NCBI GenBank assembly: GCA_019454045.1
Contig: SKCR01029101.1
Location: 186,001 to 250,000 of the forward strand
Length of the DNA stretch: 64,000 nucleotides
Direction: 5' to 3'
Source: Zanthoxylum bungeanum
Taxonomy: Eukaryota > Streptophyta > Magnoliopsida > Sapindales > Rutaceae
In this document: positions 22,447 through 34,612 of the stretch, in pieces
Numbering within the stretch: position 1 is the stretch's first letter
Layout: the number at the start of each line of letters is the position of its first letter
The notes under the pieces: generated by a model
What the model was told of the DNA's origin: nothing
The model's database searches: none
The model's input: only the letters and a program-made list of their open reading frames with translations
Position numbers and translations under genes: made by a program

Positions 22447-24381
22447 TGTTGGACAATTATGACCCATAGCGTCACTATTTGTAAAAGACATTGTGGTTTT
22501 TGTACAAATTAACTATGTGACAATGGAAATAGCATTTTATCATTTTGTAATTTGATTACTTAAATATATAAATGATTAAAGTCTTTATGATTAGTTCCGG
22601 ATTATAAGATATGAGACAATATCAATCTATAACGGTTTAATCTTTAAATATCCCTAGTCGTAGTATTATCGAGATTGGACATCGATAATGCGGAATGGAC
22701 TAGTATTTCACTTATGCGTGTTATAGAAGCGTAACGTCATAGTTCTCATATATTTAAGTATTGAATACTTATGCAAGTGTGATAGGAAGTTGTGTTTACC
22801 GATGGTACAGAAACAGTTTCGCTCTAGATAGACCCCGCGGAATCCCATTGGTAGTATGACTATGTGTCTATGGGAATCCGCATCAGGGTAGGTGTATTTG
22901 GTCTTAACTTGAGACTTGCATCGCTAGTACTTGCGATAATCAATACGCTTTGGTTTTGGTCGTCCAGGACTTTAACAGGTTCTGTGTATGCCTCTTCTGG
23001 ATTTATTGAGAATCGTAGTGTATTGGGTGTGATGTCAAGACGGAAGTATCACTTTAGTCATATGGAGATGATGATCACGCAGGGATACAGAACTGGTACT
23101 CTAATTGGTTGCAACCATCTGGATAATATGATAAGGTCATGATTATCCGATTAAAGAGACTAGTTGCTTGTAATCCGATATATGCTTCGTACGGGGCAAA
23201 CATTATTTCAGCCCCAGGCCTTACATGTGACATCCGATACTAGTTCGTAATACGCAATACTATGTATACTACGCCTAACATAGATTGTATATTCCTTTAA
23301 GAATATTTCTGGAGAATTGGGTAGGCACGATGCTTCGCTAGAAACCAACCATGTCCCGTAAATTGGTAAAAACGTGGTACGAGGTACGCACGTGTTCGGA
23401 TAGTCCGACGACCGGATTTACTGCCAACATATCCAGGGATCTCATGGGTTGCTTCCCGAAGATTCACCGATGATCTATGATTCGAACATAATTAATCTAG
23501 GATTAATTGCGGAGAGATTTTATATAGGATAAAATACTATTTGAAGAGAGAGAACGATTAATTTGGAATTAATCGATAAAATGATATATTCGATATATTA
23601 AACGAAATTAGATTTCGACACGACATTAAAATTGGATTTTAATTCAGGCTAACGAATTGAATTAGAATTAATTCGCGAGCGATGTGAATAGTAATTTTGC
23701 TAGGCATAATTATTTAATTAAATTTGATTTAATTACGTCGCAACGGAAAGTTTGTTAATTCGGAATTAACGAACCCGAGCCCGGAATATGTTTGCGGGCC
23801 CACTCACATTTTGAATTAAAGTGGGGCCCAGAAGTCACATAGCAAGTCAGATCACCTATCACTTTAGTGATGGAAGTCATGTCACCTTTTTTATGATTGA
23901 CAACCAGTCACTATTCATGATGGGAGTTGATGAAGGCATTGAATGTAATTTTCCCTCCATTTTGCTTTATGTTTTTTGGAAAAGCATATACCAAAAGTAT
24001 GAAGGATTTTTTGGTATTAGGTTTTTAGAAAACAAAAACAAAAGAATTGAAACTCTCTCTCTCTCTCCATAAGCTCATTGCCGTGAGCTTCTTCACCATT
24101 AGAAGGAAAATTGTTTTCTTTTTTATCTTGCTAGCACATTCAAGGAATAATATCAAGGTGTTAGGGAAACTAATCCCTTGAGCTTGGAATCAATATCAAA
24201 AGCTTGGAGCTTGGATTCAACATTCAAAAGGACACCTTGGCCGAAACTTGAAGGCGGAAATTTTTTGTGTTCAACGCATCCTAAATCTGTTCTTTGTAAG
24301 TATGATTCTGCCATTCTTACTTTCGTATTCACATGATTTCATTGCTTTATATGATCTTGGAAATGTCTTAGAGACCAAACA
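22447..24381 (+). mobile_element. 3' LTR of C
   Basis: Begins TGTTGGACAATT and ends GACCAAACA. It is followed by GTGTC, the second copy of the C target duplication. It is 1935 bp, with the palindrome ladder at 23484-23780 and a CT repeat near 24060. Unlike the 5' LTR it keeps the TG...CA termini. Confidence 0.93.
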
Positions 24382-25104
24382 GTGTCATGAATCGTGCTAA
24401 CCTAAGAATCTCACATGATTCTTCCACTGTGGCCACAGTCTCAAGCACTGATCATACATATCAACCCGCGAACTGGAATACTACTCTTATAAGAAAATAT
24501 TATCCGAGAGAGTGGCGATTCTCTGTTTTATCTTTAAAAACTTCATGTGTTTCAACAAATGACCCAATTTTACCCTTATGACCAGACCTTTTGAACCGGG
24601 GAAGGAGAATGTCAAAGTTATTTGATCCACATATAAGATTGTAAAGACCTCAAGTCTAAAGACTAGTCATATAATCGATACATGAAAGTTCTCACAGACA
24701 CTTGGGATAAACACTCTATATGAAAAATTTCGGTGGTCAGTTCGATGGACACGAGCAACTCATGCATCCATGTGATACACCAAGCGGACGGATCTCCGCT
24801 AGTAGCCAATGAGATCGGCTACCCCACTTAAGGGCAGATCATATCATCATGCTAGTCTGTCCGCTTTGTGAACGCCCAAATTATTCACAAAACTATGACT
24901 GTGAACATTTAAGAGTGATGATTCTTATAAGGCGTGGAAGCCATCGTCTTATTACTCCAAAGGCTTTATTACAGTATTGATGATTCATATAAGTTATGTA
25001 AGACACGTATAATAAGGATTTCCATTTTATTAATTAATGAAAATATTACAAATACATGTACATATAGCCCATCCACAAGTTGGGTATAGGGCATATCCCT
25101 AACA
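24382..25104 (-). mobile_element. D2 3' LTR, proximal part
   Basis: Reverse complement of D1 440-1157, starting TGTTAGGGATATG at 25104. It ends at the C insertion, where GTGTC is duplicated. With 11253-12467 it makes one LTR of about 1.93 kb. Confidence 0.9.
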
Positions 25105-25116
25105 ATCTCTCACTTG
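25105..25116 (-). promoter_or_regulatory. polypurine tract of D2
   Basis: On the minus strand GCAAGTGAGAGAT lies directly before the LTR. It differs by one base from the D1 tract, where GGG is present instead of GAG. Confidence 0.8.
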
Positions 25117-25118
25117 CA

Positions 25119-25690
25119 CTATAGCCAACTAGTATGAATCTGGACACCATACTCTCGGGTGTGCCTATCATGCTTCTGTTGAGTCAGCCCTTTAGTCAGA
25201 GAATCTGCAAGATTATCTGCCGTGGGTATTTTCTCTATAGTAACTTCTTTTCTCTCAACAATCTCCCTGATGAGATGAAATCGCCTGAGTACATGCTTGG
25301 ATTTCTGGTGGGACCTTGGTTCCTTTGATTGAGCAATGGCGCCCGTGTTGTCACAGTACATCGTGACGCCATTCTTTATCACGGAATGCACTTCCAGCTC
25401 CGTGATGAACTTCTTTATCCAAACTGCTTCTTTAGCTGCCTCAGATGCTGCAATATACTCGGCTTCAGTGGTGGAATCCGCTGTAGTTGACTGCTTTGAG
25501 CTTTTCCAACTTACAGCACCACCATTTAAAGTAAACAGATATCCTATTTGCGATATGCTGTCATCCTTATCGGTCTGAAAGCTCGCATCATAGTAACAAT
25601 GACTTTTATCTCAGAACAATCTCCGTATGTCAAAAACACATCCTTAGTTCTTCTTAAATACTTGAGGATTGTTTTGACAGCTGCCCAGTG
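25119..25690 (-). pseudogene. D2 RNase H
   Basis: The frame 25391-25119 reads NGVTMYCDNTGAIAQSKEP, with the catalytic YCDN, then KHVLRRFHLIREIVERKEV and NLADSLTKGL. Upstream (25690-25400) the domain start is present with frameshifts; [15 protein letters not shown] and ASEAAKEA-like stretches can be read in other frames. It is nearly the same as the D1 copy at 1-425, confirming one family. Confidence 0.9.
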
Positions 25691-26800
25691 TTGCTAACCA
25701 TGATTTGCCTGATACCTGCTCGTTATGCTAAGAGCATAAGAGACATCAGGTCTTGTACATAGCATGGCGTACATGATCGATTCTATTGCTGAAGCATAAG
25801 GGATCATACTCATACACTCTCTATCTGAAGGAGTATGTGGACATTGCTCCTTAGATAATTTGATTCCATGACAAGTAGGTAAATTACCTTTTTTGGAATC
25901 TTCCATTTTGAATATTTTCAAAACTTTATCTATGTACGTAGATTGAGAAAGTCCTAACAACCTCTTAGATCTATTACGGTACATCTTAATGCCGAGGATG
26001 TAGGCTGCTTCTCCCAAATCTTTCATGGAGAAATTCTTAGATAACCATTGCTTGGTGGCTTACATCATGGGAATATCATTCCCGATGATTAATATGTCAT
26101 CGACATATAATATAAGAAATATAACAACACTCCCACTACTTTTCATGTAAACACAAGGCTCATCTACATTTTTGATGAAGTCAAATTCTTTGACTGTCTC
26201 ATCAAATCGTATATTGCAACTTCTGGAGGCTTGCTTGAGTCCATAAATGGATCTTTTAAGCTTGCATACTTTATTATGATCATCCTTAAATGCAAACCCC
26301 TCAGGTTGTGTCATATAGACTTCTTCTACGAGGTTCCCATTAAGGAAAGTTATTTTAACATCCATCTGCCAAATCTTATAATCAAATTGTGCAGTTAGTG
26401 CCAGTAAAATGCGAATGGACTTTATCATTGCAACAGACGAGAAGGTTTCGTCATAGTCAATTCCTTGGATTTGTCTATAACCTTTCGACACCAATCTAGC
26501 CTTATAGGTTTGGATGTTGCCTTCTACATCAGTTTTATGCTTGTAAATCCACTTGCAACCTATGGGTTTTATCCCTTCAGGTGCATCTACCAAGTCACAG
26601 ACTTGATTCTAATACATAGAGTCTATTTCAGATTTCATGGCCTCAAGCCACTTGACTGAATCAATGTCACGCATTGCTTCGTCATAACTGGTGGGATCGT
26701 CATTATCAATGACCTAATCATGTTCCTTATTAATATGGAAACCATATCTTTCAGGCTCATGTCTTCCATACCAGACCTTCTGAGTTCATAACCTTGTGGT
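25691..26800 (-). pseudogene. D2 reverse transcriptase
   Basis: Frame 26593-26060: VDAPEGIKPIGCKWIYKHK, YKARLVSKGYRQIQGIDYD, IWQMDVKITFLNGNL, LKRSIYGLKQ, and the catalytic box LYVDDILIIGND. A stop after IPMM is followed by the frame 26026-25694 with MKDLGEAAYILGIKMYRN, LSQSTYIDKVLK and TRPDVSYALSITSRYQANHG, again closed by a stop. The catalytic residues are kept, but the frame has at least two stops. A stretch at 26600-26800 holds the linker before RT. Confidence 0.92.
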
Positions 26801-26858
26801 TGTTTCGTCGCTGCCTTTTGGGGGGCCTGAGGTTTAGTTCTATCTTAGTTTGTTCTTC

Positions 26859-27600
26859 TCATATCTCTTTGAGGTCAAGTCTACTCCTACTATATTTCTT
26901 GAGAATGAATGCATTCTCTAGAAATTTAGCATTTCGTGAGACAAATGTTCTTTGTTCATTTAGGACGTAGGACACGTATGCTCTTGAGTTCAAGGCATAT
27001 CCTACAAACTTACATTTAACTGCCCTATCATCCAATTTGTTAGTTTGTGTGAGCTTGACATATGCGTCACATCCCCAAACTTTTAGATAACTAAGACTAG
27101 GACGTTTCCTAGACCATAACTCATATGGTGTTTGACTAACAGTCTTGGAAGGAACTTGGTGTAGTAGTAGTGTTACAGTTTCTAAAGCAATACCCCAAAA
27201 TGAAAGAGGTAGATCCATCTCTGACATCATTGATTGGACCATATCTAATAATATCTGATTTCTCCTTTCGGAGACCCCATTATGTTGTGGAGTTCCCAGA
27301 GGAGTCCACTGAGAAACAATGCCATTTTCTCTCAAGTAATCTTGAAATTCGTTGCTTAAGTATTCACCACCTCGGTCACACCTTAGTGACTTAATACTTT
27401 TATTAAGCTGGTTTTCTACTTCAGCCTTGAAGTCTTTGAATTTCTCAAAGGCTTCAGATTTGTACCGCATAAGGTACACATACCCATATCGTGAATGATC
27501 ATCGATAAAGGTAATGAAGTAGGAGAATCCACTTCTAGCGGTGACTGACATTGGTCCGCATACATCAGAGTGTATGAGTTCTAATGTCTCCGCTGCATGC
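26859..27600 (-). pseudogene. D2 integrase
   Basis: An open frame of 230 codons (27551-26859): FITFIDDHSRYGYVYLMR, LRCDRGGEYLSNEF, TPQHNGVSERRNQ with the catalytic Glu, LPLSFWGIALETV, VPSKTVSQTPYELW and LKVWGCDAYVK. The LIHSDVCGPM start, with the first Asp, lies just upstream, separated from the pre-integrase frame by stops near 27600. The core is the longest intact enzyme stretch of D2. Confidence 0.92.
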
Positions 27601-28112
27601 TATCATTTACCTTTGAAGGGTAATTTGGTCATTTTACCAAGTAAACAAGACTCACAAGTTCTATAAGGTTTATTTTTGAAGGGTTTGAAATATCCATCCC
27701 TATGTAGCTTAGTTAATCTTGTTTCATTGATATGACCTAAGCGACTGTGCCATATAAGTGATTCATTGAGATTATTCGAGTTAACGTTGTATATATTAGA
27801 GGTTGAACATTCTTTATTAGTTTGTAGGACATAGATACCATTATTCAAAATACCATCTCCATATTTTATTTCATTGAAATAAATAGAACATTCATTACAA
27901 CTTATTAGGCATGAAAAGCCTTTATTACATAAAGAAGAAATTGAAATGATGTTCTTTACTAGAGAAGGTACATAAACACAATCTTCTAAGTCTAAAACTA
28001 AACCATTCGGCAAAGCTAATGAATAATTCCCCACACACAATACAGCCAGTTTTGCTCCATTACCCATGCGTAAGTCAACCTCCCCATGACGGAGTCTCCT
28101 CTGACTGTTTTT
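27601..28112 (-). pseudogene. D2 protease C-terminal and pre-integrase part
   Basis: Frame 28067-27603: MGNGAKLAVLCVGNYSLAL, CVYVPSLVKNIISISSLCN, NNGIYVLQ, then the pre-integrase zinc part LIWHSRLGHINETRL with CESCLLGKMTKLPF. The active-site half of the protease lies at 30105-30200, on the other side of solo LTR E2. Confidence 0.9.
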
Positions 28113-28117
28113 CTCAG

Positions 28118-30099
28118 TGTTGGTTACTATAATTAGTCCCAGGAAAGATTAAGCTTATGAAATACAACAAAATGAATATATATAATAAACTTGAAGCATG
28201 GCGGAATCATACTTACGAAGCTTTTGTGATGAAAAGATGACAAAGGTTGAAGCTCCAAGATCCTTGAAGTTTCGGCCAAGAGGAGAAAAGAGTTGAAAGC
28301 TCCAAGCTTTGTGTATTCCAAGCTCCAAGGTGGTTTCCCTATCACCTCCTTTGATTCCTTGCTTGTGCTAGCAAAAATGGAGAATGAGAAAACAATTTTC
28401 TGCCTTGTTGGTGCAGCTCACGGCGTGAGCAAGAGAGGAAGAGAGGAGAGTGTTTCACTTTTGATTTTCTTTCCTTTGCATGCCAAAAAAACGTGAATGA
28501 CCAAGGAAAATGAAAAGTGAAGTGATATCTAATACCAAAAGAATTTTTTAATGCAAAAATTCTTCCAAAACCGTGCATGGCTTTCCCTCCAAAATGAATC
28601 CATCATTTGCTATCATTACCATACTTTGAGATTAGAGACAATGCATCATCCCTCAAAGGTGACTAGATACATTTACTATCTATTCGTATTAAGTAATGAG
28701 ATATCGCGATGTGATTTGCGGATATCACTCGATTCAAAATAAGAATGTGTCCGCAAGAACTTTCGGGCTCGGTTTCGTTAATTCCAAATTAACGAATTTC
28801 CGTCGCGACGTGAATTAAATAATTACGCCTTGCGAAATTACTATTCAGTTCGCTAATGAATTAATTCTAAATTAATTCGTTTGCCCGAATTAAAATCCGA
28901 TTTTAATTCCTCGTCGAAATCTAATTTCGTTTAATAATATATCGAATATATTATTTTATCGATTAATTCCAGATTAATCGATCTCTCTCTCTCTCCTAAT
29001 AAGGCATTTTATCCAAGATAAAGTTTCTCCGTTATTAATCCAAGATTAATAAAGTTCGAATCAAACATCATAGGTGAATCTTCAGGAAGTGACCCAAGAG
29101 ATCTCCGGATATGTTGGCAGTAAATACGGTCGTTGGATAATCCAAACACGTACGTACCTCGTACTACGTTTTTACCGATTTACAAGACAAGGTTGGCTTC
29201 TAGCAAAGCGCCATGCCTACCCAATTCTCCAGAAATATTCTTACTGGAATATTAGATATATATCAAGCGTAGTATACCGTAGTATTGCGTACATCGATCC
29301 AGTATCGGACGATCACATGTTAGGCCTGGGGCTGGAAATGTGTCTGCCCCGTACGAAACATATATCGGACATCAAGCAACTAGTCTCTTTAAATCGGGCA
29401 ATACTGACCTAGTCATATTGTCCCGACGGTTGCAACCTTTTATAGAGCACTAGTTCTGTATCTTGCGTGATCATCAACTCCATATGTCTGAAGTGACACT
29501 TCCATCTTGACATCACACCCAGTGCACTATGATTCCTGATAAACCCAGAAGAGGTGAACACAGAACCAGTTAAGGTCCCCCAACCACCAAAACCAAAGTT
29601 TACCTATTGTCGCAAGTACTAGCGATGCAAGTCTCAGGTTAAGACCATATACACCTACCCTGATGCGGCCTCCATAGACACGCAGACACACTACCAATGG
29701 GATTCCGCGGGGTCTATCCAGAGCGAAGCTGTTTTCCGTACCATCGGTAAAACACAACCTCCTATCGCACTTGCATAAGTATCCTATACTTAAATATATG
29801 AGAACTATGCCGTTGTGCCCTCACAACATGCACAAGTGCAATACTAGTCTATTCCGCATTATCGATGTCCGATCTCGATAATACTCCGACTAGGGTTATT
29901 TAATGATTTAAACCTTATGTATTGATACTGTCTCATATCATCTCAATACTGAATTAATCATATGGACTTTCGCCATTTATATATCAAAGTAAATAAATTA
30001 CAAAACGGCAAAAGGCATTTCATTATCACATAGTTAATTTTGTACAATAATACAATATCATTTACAAAACAGTGACGCTATGGGTCATAATGTCTAACA
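28118..30099 (-). mobile_element. solo LTR E2, nested in the D2 protease
   Basis: On the minus strand it runs from TGTTAGACATTATG (30099) to AACCAACA (28118), with CTCAG flanking both sides (28113-28117 and 30100-30104). It is 1982 bp and belongs to the same subfamily as E1. The D2 protease reads on across it: VQGL on one side, and the MGNGAKL part about 45 bases beyond the other. It contains the palindrome ladder (28760-29060). Confidence 0.93.
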
Positions 30100-30104
30100 C
30101 TCAG

Positions 30105-31036
30105 GCCCTGCACATTGTTACACAAGTGAGTCCCACAACCGGTGTCAAGCACCCAAGTAGAAGGTTCAGAGTTTTGAGAATATAGTTCAATCATATACAA
30201 CATACCTGAAGCATTGGGCTTCTTGGCCTCTTAGGCTTCCCTAGCTTCCTTAGCTTTCAAGGATCTGCAGTCTTTCTTCCAATGACCCTTCTTTCCACAA
30301 AAGAAATATTTCTCTTTTCCCTTTTTCTTTTCCACCTTACCATTGGGCTTTCGGTGATCTAGAGCCTTGGCCTTGCCCTAATTTTTCTTTGGGCCTCGTG
30401 GCTTCAGGTCCTTACCCGTAAGCATGACGAAGGTTTTAAGCTCCGATTTCAAGTCCTTCTCTGCTTGCTTTATCAGATTGTGCAATTCTACTAAAGTAGC
30501 TTCATTATCAGACAGATGAAACTACATAATAAAGTTAGAGAATTATTTTGGTAAGGACTGAAGAATTAGATCGTGACCTATCTCATGATTCATGATGAAC
30601 CCGAGGTTGGCCAATTTTTCAATGTGGCCAATCATCTTAACCACATGTCCACTAACATATCCTTCCTTATACCTTGTTTGGAATAAGGCACATGATATAT
30701 GAAATCTCACGGTATGAACGGAAGTTGCATACAACTCCTTCAAGTGAAAGATGATGGTTTGAGCATCCATATCTTTGTGAGCTTTTTAAAGTTCGTCCGA
30801 CATAGAGCCAAGCATTATGCAAACTGCTTGTTCATCATCATCGACATGTTTTTTCCAAGCATCAAATGTATCTTGGTCAGCATCTTCTATGGGTTCAAGG
30901 GAAATGGTCTTTCAAGGACATAGAAAATCTTTTCTTGTCGTAAGACAATTTTAAGGTTTCTAAACCAGTAATTATAGTTGTCCCCTTTGAGCTTATGCTC
31001 ATCAAGGATGGAACGAAGTGATACTCTGTTTTCCAT
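30105..31036 (-). pseudogene. D2 gag and protease start
   Basis: The ATG at 31036 opens MENRVSLRSILDEHKLKGDN, then NYWFRNLKIVLRQEK and VLERPFPL. The central part (30770-30543) reads AHKDMDAQTIIFHLKELYAT-like sequence, GHVVKMIGHIEKLANLGF and DLILQSLPK. The zinc knuckle CGKKGHWKKDC lies near 30270-30310, with Phe at the first Cys position. The protease motif WVLDTGCGTHLCNNVQGL ends at the E2 insertion. Several stops and frameshifts break gag. Confidence 0.88.
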
Positions 31037-32400
31037 TTGAATGTTTGTGAAATATTTTAACCCACCTGTTAAGAGAAAATGTTAAAATTAGGAATATATT
31101 TTCATTAATGTTTCATAATAACATGGGCTTTTAATATTATGAAGTTTCTCTCACTCAATTATTTTAAAATTTTAAGCAAATCGCATCAACCCCAATATGA
31201 TGGATTTCTTGTGGGCAAGGATCCCATTATCATCATTTCATAACTCCGACTAGGGCCGGTCGTTATAAAATATGATAATTAGGTAGGTTGCCAACCAATT
31301 TATGATATAAATCATAATTCCTTGATCATTGGGTTGGGAAATCAAACATGCCACAGCTTATGCTAGTCCTTGTGGACACCCAATCTTTGCCACTAAGTTA
31401 TAAGACCACGCCTAAGGGTCGCTGCGTCTTATGACTCAGAAAAGTGAAACCATTGTCAATAGTACGATTTAGGGACAAATTGGTATTGGTCAGTCTGGTA
31501 AAGCCTAGTCCTGCCAATACGGTTTAAGCCCTTTGGGTCTATACTCTACAATAGGAGGCAAATTTTAGACTTGAATTATTATTGAGGATTTTAGAAAGTT
31601 TAAGTGAATAACTGTCAAATGGATTCCTCCATTGAAAATCCTCAGATGGAGGGTGGAGCAAACTCTCTTAAATACCCTTATCTCTTAGGCTCTTATTGCC
31701 TTGGTGACAAGAATAAACAATAGATCCTCCAAATTAGTCCAACACTTTAAATATGCTTTAAGGTAAGCTTTGAGTAAATGATTATCTAGATGTCTTCACA
31801 ACTTTTCCTTTTGGCTATAAAAAGGTAGTGAGTGAAGGAATACACCAAATCATTATCTAACACTAGAAATACCTTTGGTTAAATTAACTTTAGTTTGGAA
31901 AGTTTTATTAACCCCTTGGTCCCAACCCACTTGTATCTTTTATAATGTCTTTTATTATAAACAAGTGATTTATATTTATTAGCCTTAAAGGTAATAAATC
32001 TCTAAGTTCATCACGAAATAATTACTTAGCTAAGGGATAAGCAATACACTCTCTATTTCTTAGAAAGTCTCTAGATGCTTGCACCCTAAAATAATCATGC
32101 CAATTCTAATCATATATAGAATCATCAAGCATATGAGTTTTAATATGTTGGAATTATTTTAAGAATTAAATAACTTTGATTAATATTTAATTATGATATT
32201 GCAATTTATTTTATTCGAATAAATTTAATATTCACGTTTTTCTAACGACGTGTGAACTTTAAATGCAATTTCACAATTCAAAACATAACCAAATCATGCA
32301 AAACTTGTTCCTAAAATTAAGTTCAGGGTGTTAGCTTTCCAACGAGATTTTAAACAACCAATTTCGAGTTCAAATGAGAGAGAACTAATCAAAACAAAAA
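31037..32400 (-). other. D2 leader between PBS and gag
   Basis: 1.36 kb of non-coding AT-rich sequence. A stretch at 31640-31720 (ACCCTTATCTCTTAGGCTCTTATTGCC within it) resembles the F leader at 8190-8240. No ORF is supported. Confidence 0.75.
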
Positions 32401-32417
32401 CGGCGCACTGATACCAC
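32401..32417 (-). promoter_or_regulatory. primer binding site of D2
   Basis: On the minus strand GTGGTATCAGTGCGCCG follows the 5' LTR end directly. It starts like the tRNA-Met site (TGGTATCAG) and then departs from it, so the primer tRNA is not certain. Confidence 0.75.
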
Positions 32418-33545
32418 TATTGGGAAGCGGTCGCGAGTGCGCAGCAGAAAATCAAAATTATTTTGCCGTTTTCCCTCTGCCCAATACCCATTTGTTTTTA
32501 TTATTTTTTAAGCCTAGGCATGTTACTATATATTCTAAGCATAAAACTCATAAAACATGCAAAGAATGTAAACCTAAACATGCTAACTATCATAAGAACT
32601 TTAATTAAAATAAAGAAAGAAAAAAAACTTACTTGAACCGAAGACTCCTGCAGTCCTCCCTCCAATCTACAAGATTTTCTCGAACTCAGCAAGCTCTTCC
32701 ACATTCCAAAGAGCCACCCAAGTGTGTGGCCTCCAAATATGCTTACACCAAAGCCAAAACTCAATGGCAAGACTACGCCTTGAGTGCACGGGTATTTTGC
32801 CCTTGGTGCTAGCCTAGGAAAATACATCAAAACTTTTAACTCGAGGTTCCTCTAGTCAATTAGACTTAAGGATCCTCAAAATCAGTGGCTTACTCTTAAA
32901 CTTTAGAGTTGCTCACTTATATAAACCCAAGATATGAAAAGTTTTGGTGTAGCAAATTTGTAAAGAATTCTTTGGGTTTATATAGTGCTCCAAAGACAAC
33001 AAAATTAATTAAGAATCCGATGTGGAATAAAAGCTAATTTAATCTTAGCCATTGGATCTTAATTTAGTGGTTTAATGAGATTATAAAACCCTAATAAGAG
33101 TTTGGGCCGAATTGGAATTCAATTGGAATAAAATTTTTTTTACTATTCATGTGAATAGTAAAAGTTTTTAAATTCCAAAGTGCCCCTATCGTCATTCACC
33201 AATCCCTAAGCCACTATTGAACCTCATCTGTTCAATAATTAAAGACATTGAACCATTTATGAACAATTCCTACAGCATTAATATATGCTGTTATATTTAT
33301 ACTATGCACTATTAACCATTGATTTCGACTTTGTTGTGTGTGACCTTTTGGGTTCCCCTCAAGTTGGACATGAAATGAATCGTGACAATTTAATCGAACA
33401 TAAATTATCCTCTGATCAGATGGTCGTTCGATTTCAATGACCAAGGTTGACATCTAGCAACATGCCAAGGCCCCCAAATGAGAAGGAAAGATATATATAC
33501 CCATTCTATATGCGATTTACATATGATACGGTCCTTCGCCTCACT
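32418..33545 (-). mobile_element. D2 5' LTR, distal part
   Basis: It matches 11253-12390 closely (same strand) and the reverse complement of D1 up to 2415. The terminal CA is changed to TA. At about 33545 (CGCCTCACTG) it stops at the G insertion and continues at 48113 (CCCCACCTATTGACC). ORFs such as 33232-33453 are also present in D1 (1323-1544) only because the LTRs are copies. Confidence 0.88.
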
Positions 33546-33882
33546 GTTTCTGTGGGACACAGAAACTGGGCGATGCATGCTGTTCCGGGCTCGCGGCCCG
33601 GTTGGGAGTACGGAGTAGCCCATGGGGGACTAAACCGGAGAATAATGGAGTCGCCACCCGGTGTGAACCGGGACAAAGATTTAAGGCCACACTCACCCCT
33701 CGCAAGGGAAGACCTCAAACCATTGGGTTCAGAATGGTCTCTTACTTATGTCACTTGTAATAAATGATTTGTGCAATAATTCAACCAAGCCTAAGCAACA
33801 TATTTCCAATGATAATTTACTCTTAAGTTCGCATGCATAAGTACAAGGCTCATATCTAAGTTCACATGTAACATATCTTCAT

Positions 33883-33967
33883 ATTTGCATACAACCTATT
33901 TGCGTATAATCTATGTCCAAATTTGCATACAACCTATTTACATATAATCTATGTCCGAATTTGCATG
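33883..33967. repeat. 38-bp tandem repeat, about 2.2 units
   Basis: Units start ATTTGCATACAACCTATTT at 33883 and 33921, with a partial third unit near 33959. Units differ by three bases. The 143-residue minus-strand frame at 33879-34310 runs through it and has no family features. Confidence 0.75.
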
Positions 33968-34293
33968 CATAAAGATAAATTGACATACGGCAAGCATACA
34001 ATGTCATAAGCACATTACATTTGATCATAGGCATGCCAGTAGATAATAATTGTACAATCACGCATGAAAGCAAATCGGGATAATGGCAAACATATAGCTT
34101 CATGAACATGTTGAATGGATGGATGCGGAAGCATAAGTAGATAACTATTGTGTAAACATGCATCATGGAAACGAACATGTGACCCTTTGAACACAATAAA
34201 TGACTAGGTGTGAGAACATGAACAATAAAAAAGGCAAATGAAAAAACAAGTAACCATGCATGAGAGATGATGAAAGAGGGCCTGTTTACCGTG

Positions 34294-34419
34294 GGCGTTC
34301 GTAACTGCATTCGAACGGTAAACAGAAGGTTCTGGTTCGAGTAGCGTTCATAAACGCGTTCGAACGAACTGAGACAGAAAACATGCGTTCGTGCGGCATT
34401 CTGGAACGCGTTCGAACGG
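34294..34419. repeat. three copies of a GCGTTCG...CGTTCGAACG motif
   Basis: At 34294, 34344 and 34385, GCGTTC is followed within 10-25 bases by (G)CGTTCGAACG, a perfect palindrome in the last two copies. It is the only such cluster in the window. Confidence 0.65.
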
Positions 34420-34503
34420 GGTTACAATAGTGACCTCTAAAATGCATGACACATACGTGAACGGATGAATAGATAACACCTAATAAATAATAACGGGCTA
34501 AAA

Positions 34504-34612
34504 GGCGCGGCGAAGTATCATGGTAAAGGTAGACCGTAGGCTTTTTATCCCTCCAAATGGAGGACCTTTAATCCGACTTACTAAGCCCATGCGCAATGCA
34601 ACATGATACATG
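34504..34612 (+). repeat. 177-bp tandem array of G, first unit (cut by K)
   Basis: GGCGCGGCGAAGTATCATGG to TACTAAGCCCATGCGC is the first unit. K is inserted after ACATG. The unit continues at 45088. See the main array at 45083-46278. Confidence 0.85.

Larger units (their letters stand above)
12468..24381 (+). mobile_element. copia element C, full length, nested in the D2 3' LTR
   Basis: Two LTRs (12468-14396 and 22447-24381), a tRNA-Met-type PBS, gag, protease, integrase, RT, RNase H and PPT are all in order. The target duplication is GTGTC (12463-12467 and 24382-24386). The uninterrupted site is seen in the other LTR copies, for example 48170-48190 (ATAGTGTCATG). Without the solo LTR E1 it is about 10.0 kb. 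It is the least decayed member of the second copia family in the window and keeps readable catalytic motifs, but several stops and frameshifts make it inactive. Confidence 0.93.

Noticed and set aside
22864..23142. 92-codon sense frame in C LTRs (also 12880-13158) with a related frame in E1 (17823-18191)
   Set aside because: The two C copies are the same LTR. The open frame starts at GTG with an ATG two codons later. In H the same frame has a stop. No domain recognised.
33879..34310. 143-codon minus-strand frame in G
   Set aside because: Runs through 38-bp tandem repeats, has low complexity and many aromatic or Cys residues, and shows no family features.
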